Made by a program: the position numbers and the translations under genes. DNA of 64,000 nucleotides from Clusia tigrina (taxonomy: Eukaryota; Arthropoda; Insecta; Diptera; Clusiidae), in NCBI GenBank assembly GCA_920105625.2, contig OV050033.1:130881821-130945820 (forward strand), in the 5' to 3' direction. Positions 12,951 to 23,924 of the stretch are shown piece by piece; position 1 is the stretch's first letter, and the number at the start of each line of letters is the position of its first letter. Below the pieces are notes generated by a model that saw nothing but the letters and a program-made list of their open reading frames with translations, was not told the DNA's origin and ran no database searches.

Positions 12951-13729
12951 TGAGGCAATGGGGTTTTGAGCCGTTTGGATTAATTCATTTTATATTTTTT
13001 TATAAATCTTTTTATTGGTTCTCCCCTTTTTGCTGACAAAGTCCCATTCTCTTTTATAAATATATATAAAGTAAATAATGTTGTTATCTAAACTATTTGC
13101 GTGCGTTAACACTGACAACGGGCCTGCTTATCTTTATCCAATTACACAAGTTTTTCGTGTGTGTATTTCAAAAATAAATAACATTGAACTCCCATTTTTG
13201 TCACTTGAGTAGTAAAGTGCTCGATTCCGCTGGGAACAGACCACAGCTTTGTTGTTCCATGTTTGTTGAAATGCCGCGCCGTGTAATAAAGAAAGGTGAC
13301 GCCGCTTTTATGACGCACTTATGAATTGGAAAATATTCTCAGAAACAAGTGCATGTGGCGGTGTTGGTGACACCGAAAATATTTCCACCACTTTTAAACT
13401 CATATTCATGTAATTCAACCTGTCTCACGTACAGACACTCACTCCCAGCACGTGTACATAGTTGGGCAATGGGTGATAAGGGAGCTAGTTATTCATGGTG
13501 GCGGTGCTGTTGTTATTGGGTGTACTCAGCGAGTCACTAAATTGACTTGACAATAACTACAACTGACACTGATCTAGGTGTGCTGGGTGAGGTTCGGGGT
13601 CTTTAGCTTTCCAGTATTATTATCGGGGTGGCAATTCTCGGTATAAGCAGAGAAATAACCTAAGAAAATAGAACAAAACTAAGAAGGTGTGGTGTTATTT
13701 AAGAAACCACTCTTCTTATTCCGAGGAGG

Positions 13730-13873
13730 AAAACATTTTTAATAAAATCAACAAGAAATCTTAGGAATCTCTGAGTTTATTTTACGAGTCTCCTTAAAAT
13801 TATCAAAGAGAAATCTTTTTTATTTTTCTGAATTTATTAAAGAGGAATTCTTTTATTTTTATGAAGTATCTTC
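13730..13873. repeat. ~45-bp minisatellite, left part (split by LINE)
   Basis: Units containing TCTCCTTGAATTTATTAAAG followed by an AATTCTTTTATTTTTATGA-type half. The array resumes at 14874-15175 on the far side of the LINE insertion. Confidence 0.75.
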
Positions 13874-13887
13874 TTGGATTCATTAAA

Positions 13888-14859
13888 TTAGATTAGATTG
13901 TAATGAAAACGGGAGGTAGTCACCAAGCCACTGCGGCCAAAGAGACCTATAGTGACACACTTAAATACTTCCCAAGTCTAGTATTCATTACGAATTCAGA
14001 GATTTATTTAGAAGATTTGTCCGCAATATCGGACGGTGCTAGGAAATGGATACCTAAGTAACGAAGCCGGATCCATATGAGACCATTACAGTGACAAAGC
14101 AGATGTTCAGCTGTTGCCTCTTCTTCGTTACACAACCTACAGAGGTCATTTTGAGTGATCCTTATATTGCATTGGTGTTTCATTACTCTACAGTGCCCAG
14201 TCGAAAGTCCCGTGACAATGCGAGTACCTGGCCGAGTGAAGCTCAATATCTCAGTAGTTCTCTTGAGAGAATGGAATGGCATAAACGTTTTAGCTACCCT
14301 AATTTCTTTTGTTTCCATTTAATATTGGTGCGCCCTTTTCCTAGCGATTCCTTAATTTCGTATTTTGTGGAGCTCCAAGGTAAGCCACAGAATGGGTCCA
14401 ATAAAGTTGCTGGCTACCTCTGTTCTAGCGAGCTCTTTTGCCTCTTTGTTCCCCACGGGCCCACTATGCCCTGGCACCCATATCAGATGGACTCTGTTTT
14501 TTGCTGCTAGTCTCTTCAATAGAAGTAGGCAATCCCAAACTAGTTTGGATTTGATTTCAAACGCGCTAAGTGCTAGCAACGCAGTCTTACTGTCTGAATG
14601 AATATAGATGTGAATATTGGTGGTGTCACTCTCTAGTTCTTCTCTTAAGCAAAGTACTATTCCATAAATTTCGGCTTGCAATATTGAGTTCTCTTGTCCC
14701 ATGCTGCTAAAAATGCATATTCTGGGTCTTGCACCAAATACTCCTACTCCTACACCTTCATCCATTTCAGACCCGTCTGTGTACCATACATGAGACATAG
14801 TTGCAGGTTTAGGTCTATTCTGTTCCCAATGAACCCTATCAGGGAATGTGACCTTGAAG
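13888..14859 (-). mobile_element. 5'-truncated I-superfamily LINE insertion with 14-bp TSDs
   Basis: The minus strand encodes an RNase H domain with WYTDGSEMD (first Asp), QAEIYG (Glu), HSDSKTAL (second Asp) and LIWVPGHSGPVGN. After one frameshift near 14340 the C-terminal part follows, with STGHCR, CRLCNEEEATAEHLLCHC and RYLG. The last RNase H acid is replaced (GNKEAKELAR where GNE.ADELAR is usual). The 3' end at 13888 is a TCTAA-repeat tail. TTGGATTCATTAAA at 13874-13887 and 14860-14873 is an exact target-site duplication. Confidence 0.92.
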
Positions 14860-14873
14860 TTGGATTCATTAAA

Positions 14874-15175
14874 GAGAATTCTTTTCATTTTTATGAGGTA
14901 ATCTCTTGAAATTATTAAAGAGAAGTTCTTTTAATAAGAATGTCTCCTTGAATTTATTAAAGAGAATTTTTTTTATTTTTATGAGGTCTCCTTAAATATA
15001 TTAAGAAGAAATTCTTTTAATTTCTGTAAGATTATATCCTTAAATTAAATAAAGAAAAATTCTTTTAATTTTTATGAGGTGATCTTCTTGAATTTATTAA
15101 AGAGAACATTTTAAGACGATGTCGTTGAAATTATTAAGGGAAATTTATTTTTATTTTTACAGGATGAAAAAGTAG
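14874..15175. repeat. ~45-bp minisatellite, right part
   Basis: Six or so copies of a unit with AATTTATTAAAGAGAA and TTTTATTTTTATGAGG, continuing the array interrupted by the LINE. Confidence 0.75.
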
Positions 15176-15356
15176 AAATCCAATTTCTTTTTATAGTTAT
15201 TTCTTTTGAAAATTAGTAGTCAAGTATTTTGGATATGAAATGTATTTATTTATATTTTAATTAAAGAATTTATAAATAATGTTTGCTTAACCCATATTTT
15301 TGCACGAGTATTAAATTGTGAATAAAAAATTAATAGGTTCAAATTGATTAAAATAT

Positions 15357-15562
15357 ATTATATTATATATTATTATATTATATTATATTATTATTATATT
15401 ATTCCTTACACCATAATTAATTATGAGTGCAAGGTGTTGGGGGAATGAGTACTAGCTACAGAGGCTTTCGACTCGAAGAGAAAAAGATTTAATAGAATTT
15501 TGGAGACCAAGCCCGTGGCAGGATTTGAACCTACGACCCTCGGGATTATATTATATATTATT
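15357..15562 (-). repeat. 5'-truncated SINE (family A) with 18-bp flanking duplication
   Basis: The minus-strand body runs from CCCGAGGGTCGTAGGTTCAA (truncated before the A-box) through the GTCTCCAAAAT and GAGTCGAAAGCCTCTGTAGC segments to an ATTATT-repeat tail. ATTATATTATATATTATT occurs exactly at 15357-15374 and 15545-15562, though it is a low-complexity word. Confidence 0.8.
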
Positions 15563-15599
15563 TTCACTATCACTATATATGTACATTTACTACAATTAA

Positions 15600-15985
15600 A
15601 TATAATTGAAATTTGGTGGTTAACAATTTTTACATTGTGTTAAAAAGTGGAGGATGGAAGTCTGTTCCTCCTAGAACCTTCTATTTCCTACGTTTCAGTC
15701 TATCAATCACTAGAGCACGCTTAAAATACTTGGGTACTCCCTGGTTTGGGGGACTAAAAGAGGTTTCAACCCTGGGAATCGCTCCACGGCTAGCAAAAAC
15801 CCCTACCTATGCAATGATCTCTCCACTACCCTCAGTCCTAAATGGACACTCATCTAGTGTGGCTAAGGACCTAACAGGTCTATGAGTGGCCTATTCGGTT
15901 AGCCAGTATAACCTTATTAAAAAATCGACTGTTACATACATATTTATATGTTCACTTATATATTTTTATATATTATATACCAATA
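15600..15985. other. Unassigned, possibly part of a mobile element
   Basis: Less AT-rich than its surroundings (15650-15910) with a 90-codon open frame but no recognisable domain. It directly precedes a LINE fragment and may belong to it. Confidence 0.3.
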
Positions 15986-15988
15986 TGG

Positions 15989-16471
15989 TTGGAAAACAAA
16001 TTTAGTTGTTTCTTTTTATTTGGTCATACGATATTCTCTCACCAACACCTACTAAATGGTAGCACCTCAACAGGATGCCTAGTTTGCAATGGACCAGCCA
16101 CTATAGAGCACATTCTAAATGAATGCCCAATATTCAACAAAATTAGAAATTACATTTTTGGAGACAAAACAAACACCTACAAATTTACTAAAAGAAATTA
16201 ATTATAGCAATATATCAGCAATAGAACATTATTTTAAATCAGCTAACCTAATAAAATATATATAAAAATTATGTACATATATGTATATATGTATATGCAT
16301 ATGCGTGTATGCGTGTGGGTTGTATGTTGTGTGCATGCGTTTGTATGTATGTATGTATATATAAGTAAATCAGAGTCGAAAGCCCTGGCAGCTAGTACTC
16401 TTATTTAAAATTAGTTATAATAATTAATTATTGTAATTAATTATAGTAATAATAATAATAATAATAATAAA
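15989..16471 (+). mobile_element. LINE 3' end: ORF2 C-terminus plus SINE-like 3' tail
   Basis: Codes FSHQHLLNGS, then CLVCNGPATIEHILNECP, the Cys/His motif near the end of many LINE ORF2 proteins. One base shift near 16199 leads into NYSNISAIEHYFKSANLIKY with a stop at 16263-16265. The 3' UTR carries GAGTCGAAAGCCCTGGCAGC and TAGTACTC, and ends in (TAA)n at 16447-16471. That tail matches the tail of family-A SINEs. Confidence 0.85.
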
Positions 16472-16587
16472 TTAAAGTCAGGTTGATCTGGCTGGTATAA
16501 ATTAAAACTCGTCAATTTTAATATGACGGCAGAATCGTGTTTAGGAAAATGTTTATTGATTCTTTGTACTAAAAATATTCTCCATTT

Positions 16588-16732
16588 TCGCAGGTTCAAA
16601 TCCTGCCACGGGCTTGGTCTACAAAATGCTTCTTTCTATAAAATCCTTTTCTCTTCGAGTCGAAGGCCTCTGTAGCTAGTACTCAATTCCCCAACACCTC
16701 ATAATTAATTATGGTGTAAGATAAAAAAAAAA
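16588..16732 (+). repeat. 5'-truncated SINE (family A)
   Basis: Starts at CGCAGGTTCAAATCCTGCC (B-box), then GGGCTTGGTCTAC, GAGTCGAAGGCCTCTGTAGC, TAGTACTCAATTCCCC and CATAATTAATTATGG, and ends in an A-rich tail. Imperfect duplications around AATATTC..CATTTT flank it (16574-16588, 16734-16748). Confidence 0.8.
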
Positions 16733-16945
16733 TAATATTCCACATTTTTAAACTAGTTTCATTCAAAGTTTGAAGAAATTTCCTCACGTTTCGCAGCAAT
16801 AAATCTCACTTTTGTATTATATTATAATTAATTATTCTTGGATATTTATTATATGAATTACTTTTATATTTTATATATTATATTAATAATTCATACAATA
16901 TATATTTATATTATATACTGTTATTTATATTATATATTGTTATTT

Positions 16946-17146
16946 GCAAAGGTTTGGAATATAGAATAGAAAATAAGTACTATCAACTAAGGCCTTCGAA
17001 GAGACACAAAATCGCCTTCGAGGAGCAAAACTCAATTGACCATAAGAGTCCCGCAACAGATAATCGAGAACACTCTTATGATCTATTGAATTTTCCCCCT
17101 CGGAGGCCTTGGTTGATATAACTTATTTTATATTCCAAACCTTTGC
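16946..17146. mobile_element. Palindromic MITE / fold-back element
   Basis: GCAAAGGTTTGGAATATA at 16946 is mirrored by TATATTCCAAACCTTTGC-type sequence ending at 17146. The arms continue through the AAGGCCTTCG and CATAAGAGT segments to a 22-nt loop (17050-17071). The left arm is longer because a ~29-bp segment around GCCTTCGA is duplicated. AT-rich flanks extend the symmetry weakly. No ORF. Confidence 0.75.
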
Positions 17147-17699
17147 TAACATATTTCATTATAGTAAAATATATAAATAATTCATATAATAAAAATAGAA
17201 GTATAGTTCATTACAATAAAATATAAATATGTTATAGTACGATAACGCCGCCCGGAACCATTTTGAGGCTTAGCAATTCCTCATTCATTCAGGAAGTAGA
17301 AGACAAACAAAGAAGATCGTACTGGTACAATTTATTCACAATCAAAATCGCTTATCGACACCTTTAACCTAAATCGTTTCAAAAATTATTGGAATTAAAT
17401 AAGAATAATTTAAGAATCATTACAGAAACTCGAACAGGGGTACTGCAGGTTGATTATGACTTATCGTTTGTGCCTCATACTATGAAAGAAGGATGCAACG
17501 TCACTAACGACTTTTCAATAATGACTTCACTTAACACTTATCGACATTTCACTAATGACATAGAAACATTGAAGATTATACTGGGACAATTTATCGGAGC
17601 TATCCTAATCAAAATCGCTTCTAGGGACCTTTAACCTAAATTTTTGGGAATTAAATAAGAATAATCTAAAAAGGGGACAGAAATTCTAACAGTGCACTG

Positions 17700-17960
17700 T
17701 AGATTCAATTATCACTGGGTGTTCACTCTAATTGGGTTCGCAGGCTTTGCAGGGAAGATGAGACCGCGAAATACCTGCTGGGATCATGCCCAGCACTAAT
17801 CCACAAACGAAAGAAACATTCTAATATCGAATGAAGAAATAACACTCAACAAAACAAGGCTTAATACTAAAATTTGTCGAGGCAACTGGACTCGAGCAAT
17901 CCTCTGAATCTATGAAGGGGGCACAATAGATCTCTAAGGTCGGAATTCAAGATGATTACT
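17700..17960 (+). pseudogene. LINE ORF2 C-terminal fragment
   Basis: Frame-shifting pieces CRFNYHW, WVRRLCREDETAKYLLGSCP and ALIHKRKK reproduce the zinc-knuckle end of I-superfamily ORF2. No complete domain remains. Confidence 0.7.
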
Positions 17961-18589
17961 CCCCTAAATAAATAAATGAAAATAAAATCAACTGGAGATG
18001 TGTAATCCCAGCCTTAAACGAGCAGACCAGCTCAAAATAGTCGCATCAATTACGCAATTTTTGAAACTTTTTGATAAGAGTTTATTCAAAGTTTGATCAT
18101 GCCCTCCGCCATACTGCGTTACGCATTTCGTTCCACTTTATTGGTTTTAACTCATGGTCGATTACTATTTCCAATTTACACACTTTTGCTACACTTCTAT
18201 CACAGTTGTTTTCCGGCTTTGAAACTGAAGCAACACTTGAATAGTTTGGAAATTTTTAAATTCAATTTATTCCATACATTTCATTGACATAGTTTCTGAA
18301 AAGGTGGGTGGGTGTTTATTTAATTTACTCGTACGCGGCGTACTCTCGTGTATTTACATTTTGTCCTATTCAATTGCTCCAATTAAAAATGCGTAAGTGG
18401 TGCGTGAATTTTGCTGCCAGCGTATGTGATACCGTTTGATAAGTACCCGTAGCGTTCAATTATGGGGAATGCTGTACTTTTGGTAGTGGGATGTCGGGCA
18501 TTGCAGTATGAGTATAAACATATTTATGGGGGAATTTAAAATAACGATAGGGGTAAAAGTCAATATTTTACTACTCCAATTACAGAATT

Positions 18590-19620
18590 TAGTTGGGATA
18601 CGGAACTTTCGTAAAGTTGTTTGAATATTTTAGTGACTTATTTTTAATAATTTTTTAGAAAGAAAGTTGATTCCATACTATGCTAGGACAACGGTTTATA
18701 TAATGAAAAAATCCCATCAATTCTGGAGTTGCCTTTAAATATTTGTATGACCTTTTTGCCATACATTTTTGGATGGAAATTTGAGTCCATAATACAGCCA
18801 ATGATCGGCTCGTTTTCGAAAAAATCATAGAGTTGCACAGAAATGTGAATCAATATATCAATAATTGGTTTGAAGGCTTCGTAGAGCTGCTTGGAATACT
18901 TTGTTGACTAGTTTCTAATAATTTCGTTTTGGAAAACATCATTCGTAGATGTTTGAAATATACCTTGGAATACACTGGCGATATGCATCCATAAATTTGA
19001 GACATAAATACGAGTCAAATATGCTAATAATCGTTTCGTTATCGAAAGCATCCTTTACAGATGTACTTCGGTGACTGGTTTCCTATAAATTTTAGAACGA
19101 TATGTGAGTCAAATATGCCAATAGTCTATAGGGATCGAGTATGGAACAATTGTATAGGTATTCAATTTATTTTTCATATTCATATTTTAATTTTAATACT
19201 CTGATGATTTTATTATCAAATGGTGTTCCAATGTTAAAAGGAAATATGAATAAACGATCGAATTGTTTGGGGAAAATCTATATGGATGCAAGAAATTTGA
19301 CTTTGATAAATTCATTCCTAATAATTATAACTGAGAAGTAAATACAAGTTTATTGATTCCGAAAATCCATCAATTCAATTATAAACCGTAGCTAAAGATG
19401 CTGGAATTTTGAGATTGGAGACTTTGAGGACTACTTTCCCATAAATTTTAGCCTGAAGTGTAATTCAGTATCCCAATATTCCAACGTGACTTAAAATACT
19501 TCGGATATATCTTGCAATCCAGCTTTTAAGGAAATCTTGAGTCAATACAACATTTGTTACTGGAATTTTTAAAGTTAGTACATCGATGATTTCTCACCTG
19601 TCAATAGTCTATCGGTTTAT
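18590..19620. repeat. Ancient, highly diverged tandem repeat
   Basis: Words such as GACTGGTTTCCTATAAATTTT, GTGAGTCAAATATGCCAATA and TCGTTTCG..GAAA.CATC recur several times (near 18770, 18910, 19000, 19075, 19420) at roughly regular spacing. Alignment by eye is poor, so the unit length is uncertain. Confidence 0.4.
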
Positions 19621-19632
19621 ATTAAGAAAAAT

Positions 19633-20017
19633 TGGTACTTACGTATTAACGCCACCGCAGCAGAAGTTGCGCTAATACGCCAATAAAGAGCATCTTGATC
19701 GCACACAGCAACCTTGTTGTTCACACGCGCACGCAGTTATCTTTTGGATTCCTTGTTGTCTTGTTGTTTGCTGATTTTTTAAGCCATTTTTTAGTGCTTT
19801 CAGGAGCGAAATATTTTCCCAAAAGAACGAAAATTTACCAATTCCCATGACATGAAACTTTATTTTGGGAAACGTAAGTTTTGGAAATGTAATTTAAGAC
19901 AGTGTGATCAGCAAGTGGGACTTAGAGAAGGGATGGTTTGAGGGAAGCAGAATTCCATTTGGTTCAGCTTTGAGATTTATATGCGCGACTTCTGCTGCGG
20001 TGGCGTTAAAAAGTACC
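19633..20017. repeat. GC-rich inverted repeat upstream of fzr exon
   Basis: TTAACGCCACCGCAGCAGAA at 19646 continues to 19672, and its reverse complement lies at 19983-20009 with one mismatch in 27. GGTACTT flanks both outer sides. The ~310-bp interior is non-coding. It may be a MITE or a foldable regulatory segment. Confidence 0.65.
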
Positions 20018-20649
20018 GAAAAATGGATTGGTGGCCACTTCCCAAGCAGCTTTATATGGAAATTGGGGTATATTTTCCAACAAAATACATCGGTGTGTTA
20101 ACATCTGTGTTGTTAAAATACTTGAAATTATAATTCAAATGTTGTTATTAAATTAAGATGAAGTAATTGTTAGCTTTACTATAAATAAATTCCATAAACA
20201 AAAATTGTGGAACACAAAATATTCCAAAATTACATTGTTTTGGTGTATAGAAAAAATTTATATATATCCGGGAATTTTCAGTTTGACTACTTTAATGATT
20301 ATGGTGTGTTCCTATCAAGTTTATAAGAAATATGATTTTAGCTGCCGCTACTTTAATTAGAAACATTTCTAACCTCCCCGCCCTCCCTTCCCTCTTCTTC
20401 ATTACTGTCTTCGTTTCAAGCATGTAGCAGATTAACTAAGTTCTCGTATGGTGAAATTACATGCCCCAAACGACTGCTTCCGTGTTTTAACTTTTAGCAC
20501 ATGCCCGTTAATTGCCTCCCAAACGAATTCATGCCATGCCGCACAGTTAAACCAGAACGCATTGCATTTCACTTCATTTACTTACGAGTACAGATTTATA
20601 TTTATTTTGGAATTTTTAAACAATTTGTTTTCCTTCTGTTTTCTTTTAG

Positions 20650-20883
20650 GATTTTAATGATCAATGCCCGTACTCTCTATCGCCCGTCAGCACTAAAAGT
20701 CAAAAACTGTTGCGATCGCCCAGAAAAGCGACGCGGAAAATATCTCGCATACCTTTCAAGGTACTGGACGCGCCGGAATTGCAGGATGATTTCTATTTGA
20801 ATCTAGTCGACTGGTCATCGCAGAACGTGCTCGCCGTGGGGTTAGGTAGTTGTGTTTACCTATGGAGCGCCTGCACGAGTCAA
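20650..20883 (+). CDS. fzr: fzr exon: basic linker and first WD40 blade
   Basis: Acceptor AG at 20648-20649 after a T-rich tract, donor GTAAGT at 20884. The 78 codons start DFNDQCPYSLSP and run through the basic segment (RSPRKATRK) into the first blade, ending CTSQ. The frame was chosen by similarity to Fzr/Cdh1. The exon opens in phase 0, so an upstream exon ending on a complete codon is required. Confidence 0.95.
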
Positions 20884-23800
20884 GTAAGTTGTCTAACCCC
20901 CTCCCTCTCCGCTTACATTCCATTCATTCAAATTTCATTCACTCATTCGCCACTCACACTTTGTTTGGCGACTGTTCATTTGTTTGCTTGTTTATTTTTA
21001 TTTTTGCAATTCAAATACAATTTATTTGCGTCTACCGTTTTTCTAATAAATTCATTTGCACTTTCAATTTGCAGGTTACGCGTCTGTGTGACCTTAGCCC
21101 CGATGCCAATACCGTCACATCGGTGTCTTGGAATGAGCGTGGCAATTTGGTAGCGGTCGGCACGCATCATGGCTACGTTACGGTGTGGGATGTAGCCGCT
21201 AGCAAACAAGTGAGTTTTATTTATGTGCTATTTTTATGATAATGATGAAGGAAATAATCACCCCATTCCCGTCTTGCCAAGAAAAAAGTCCTGCCATCAA
21301 AAAAAGATCAATTCTAAAACTTACGCAGGCCTAGGAAACATTTTTTAATTTGTATAATTATTTAATGTGTTTGCCAATTTTTTATAACTTTAAACCACAT
21401 TTCCTTACGATTTCAAAAATAACGAATTTTTCTCCACAAATGGTTACAAGAGGAAAAATTGTAAAAAAATTGACTTTCTTATTTTTTTTGGGTAGCGAGG
21501 GTAAAAATGCCTGTCGCATCATCAAAACTGTCGTCACAGGTGTGGTATGTGAGGATTTCACTCACTAAAATATCCCCCTCCCTCACTGAGAACATCTCCC
21601 TACCCTGGAAACCTTTTTATATTTCCTTCAAGGTGGAGATTCTCACTTCGTCCCTATTGGACTCTCAACGTTATTCCTGCGTTCAGGTCCCGCTTTTTCC
21701 CCCGGAGCACATTTTCCACATATTTATCTATGTGGTCCCGGTTTTCTTTACTACTTAGCATAATCTACACAATGTTTTCGGTGGCTAAAGTTTTCCCGAT
21801 TTTCATTTCAAGCGTAGTGCGCTCTGTTTGCCACCTTGTGCATTTGGAAAAGGTGTGCTCTGCATCTTCCGCATTGCGGTCACCGTATATGCACTCAGGC
21901 CCTCCAATTTTTCCCATTCGGTGTAGGTACTTGCTGAAGTATCCGTGACCAGACAGTTACTGCGTGAGGTAGAAATTGACGGTTCCGGCTGTTCCTCCTA
22001 TCCAGCTCGCTATGTCGGGTATGAGCCTCGCTGTCCATCTTCCCCGAATCTCGGCGGCCCATCGTTCTTGCCAATGGTGCACGGTTTGTTGCAAGAGATC
22101 GATAGGGGTTATTTGAAAAATTGACTTGGCAGCAAGTATGATTACAATGATAATTCGAAGAAAAAAGTGCTTGCATCAAAAATTGTTCTCATGTTAAGCT
22201 TACGAAGTGGCATAAAAACAGGCGCGCTGACTTGTAAGAGCTCAAATCCCAATTAAAACTTGGCAGTGCCATCAAACAATTAATTGTTTAAATTTATTTG
22301 TCAATTTTCCATAATTTCTTTGCATAATATAACGACTTATAAGATCAAAATGTTTGACCTTCACACTTTTTCTCCAAGTAAGTTTGTTAACTTAAACCAC
22401 ACCTAAGAACATTCATCGTAAAAACGCTGTAAAATGTAAACTCAATGTTAATTATATGTAGACACAATGTTAATACACAAAATTGTAAAAATTTTGTATT
22501 GCAGAGCGCACGTAAATCGCGGTTAAATTATAAAATGTAAACTCAATTTGAATTATATGTTCAAATAATGTTAATAACTTTATATGTTAAAAATGTATTG
22601 TTGCAGAGCAATAATGAAATTTTGAACGTATTCGGCTCACTAAAAGTGCCTAAAGAGCAGTTTTCAATCTTTTAGAACTAATTTAAAATTGTAATTCCAA
22701 AACAATAATCAAACATTTTACGATAGATTTGCACAGTGCAACAACGCAAAGCGAAAAATTGTAATTATAGTAATTAGTAAAAATTTGCAAGGATAACAAA
22801 TAAAAAAATTGTCCCTATATATTTCTCAGTACTGTTTTACGGATAGGCATAACTTTTGGTACAGATTTGTGCAAACTTCTTCAAATTGGCACATACGGGA
22901 AGAATCTAATTTCCGTTATATTTCACTCTCTCTGCTTAAAATTCAACATTTTGTGTTTATATATATTATTACAATTAAATTTTTGTATTTCACTATTTCT
23001 GTTTAGATTCAAAGTTGCATTTTGTGTTTGGATACATTATTACAGTTATTTTATTACAGTAACATTATAACAGAAACATTATTACAGCGACATTTGCTAC
23101 AAAACACATATCAACAAAAGCAACCTAAAATTCAGTGAAAAAAGTTTAGCATACATTTAGGGAGATCTGTTAAATTTCTTCTTAAAGCAGAATGTTTAAA
23201 TCAGGAATTGATTTATTTCTTTCTTTTTAAGATTAATAAACTAAATGGACATTCAGCGCGTGTTGGTGCCCTTGCCTGGAATAGTGATATATTATCGAGT
23301 GGCTCCAGGGACCGCCTCATCATACAACGTGACACCCGTACGCCCATTCAACAATCGGAGCGGCGACTGGCCGGACACCGTCAAGAGGTATGCGGCTTGA
23401 AATGGTCGCCAGACAATCAGTACCTAGCAAGCGGTGGCAACGATAATCGGCTGTACGTTTGGAATCAACACTCCCTCAATCCAGTGCAATCATATACGGA
23501 GCATATGGCCGCCGTCAAGGCGATAGCTTGGTCCCCGCATCATCATGGTCTGTTGGCGAGCGGTGGCGGTACCGCTGATCGCTGTATACGTTTCTGGAAT
23601 ACGCTCACCGGCCAACCAATGCAATGTGTGGACACGGGTTCGCAAGTATGTAATCTGGCGTGGTCGAAGCACTCATCGGAGCTAGTGTCGACGCATGGCT
23701 ACTCTCAGAATCAGATACTGGTGTGGAAATATCCATCGTTGACACAAGTCGCTAAGCTAACCGGTCACTCGTATCGTGTGCTGTATCTGGCGCTCAGTCC

Positions 23801-23924
23801 GGACGGAGAGGCGATTGTGACGGGCGCCGGCGATGAGACTCTACGATTTTGGAATGTGTTCAGCAAGGCGCGTAGTCAAAAGGAGAATAAATCTGTATTA
23901 AATTTATTCTCCAACATTAGATAA
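20650..23924 (+). CDS. fzr: Fizzy-related / Cdh1, APC/C activator (3 visible exons, N-terminus missing)
   Basis: Exons 20650-20883, 21075-21209 and 23232-23924 join in phase 0 to give 353 residues ending in a stop. Seen: the sequence after LRSPRKATRKISRIPFKVLD is a seven-bladed WD40 propeller with recurring blade ends (VYLW, VTVWD, LYVWN, IRFWN, ILVWK, LRFWN), and the protein ends in the dipeptide Ile-Arg. Known of the family: Cdh1/Fzr recruits D-box and KEN-box substrates to the anaphase-promoting complex in late mitosis, G1 and endocycles. Its C-terminal IR tail docks on the APC/C, and its N-terminal C-box activates the complex. The Drosophila protein is about 478 aa, so about 125 N-terminal residues, including the C-box, are absent here. 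Introns are 191 bp and 2022 bp, and the larger one carries an R1-clade LINE remnant. Intact frame and near-identity to the fly protein argue for a functional gene whose 5' exons lie upstream of the window or were not recognised. Confidence 0.96.
21075..21209 (+). CDS. fzr: fzr exon: WD40 blade 2
   Basis: Acceptor TTTGCAG ends at 21074; donor GTGAGT starts at 21210. The 45 codons run from VTRLCDLSP to AASKQ and contain the blade-closing YVTVWD. Both ends are phase 0. Confidence 0.95.
21640..22110 (-). pseudogene. R1-clade LINE ORF2 C-terminal remnant in fzr intron
   Basis: Reading the minus strand across two frames gives GRWTARLIPD, a shifted NFYLTQ, LSGHGYFSKYLHRMG, ECIYGD, DAEHTFFKC and RWQTERTTLEM, then MLSSKEN and DKYVENVLR. 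These are the conserved C-terminal blocks of R1-clade ORF2. Frameshifts and stops show it is dead. Confidence 0.85.
23232..23924 (+). CDS. fzr: fzr terminal coding exon: WD40 blades 3-7 and IR tail
   Basis: Acceptor TTTTTAAG ends at 23231. The 230 codons begin INKLNGHSAR and end NLFSNIR followed by TAA at 23922-23924. The GH...WD/WN spacing of five blades is intact and there is no frame break. Confidence 0.97.
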   Translation: MNKLNGHSARVGALAWNSDILSSGSRDRLIIQRDTRTPIQQSERRLAGHRQEVCGLKWSPDNQYLASGGNDNRLYVWNQHSLNPVQSYTEHMAAVKAIAWSPHHHGLLASGGGTADRCIRFWNTLTGQPMQCVDTGSQVCNLAWSKHSSELVSTHGYSQNQILVWKYPSLTQVAKLTGHSYRVLYLALSPDGEAIVTGAGDETLRFWNVFSKARSQKENKSVLNLFSNIR

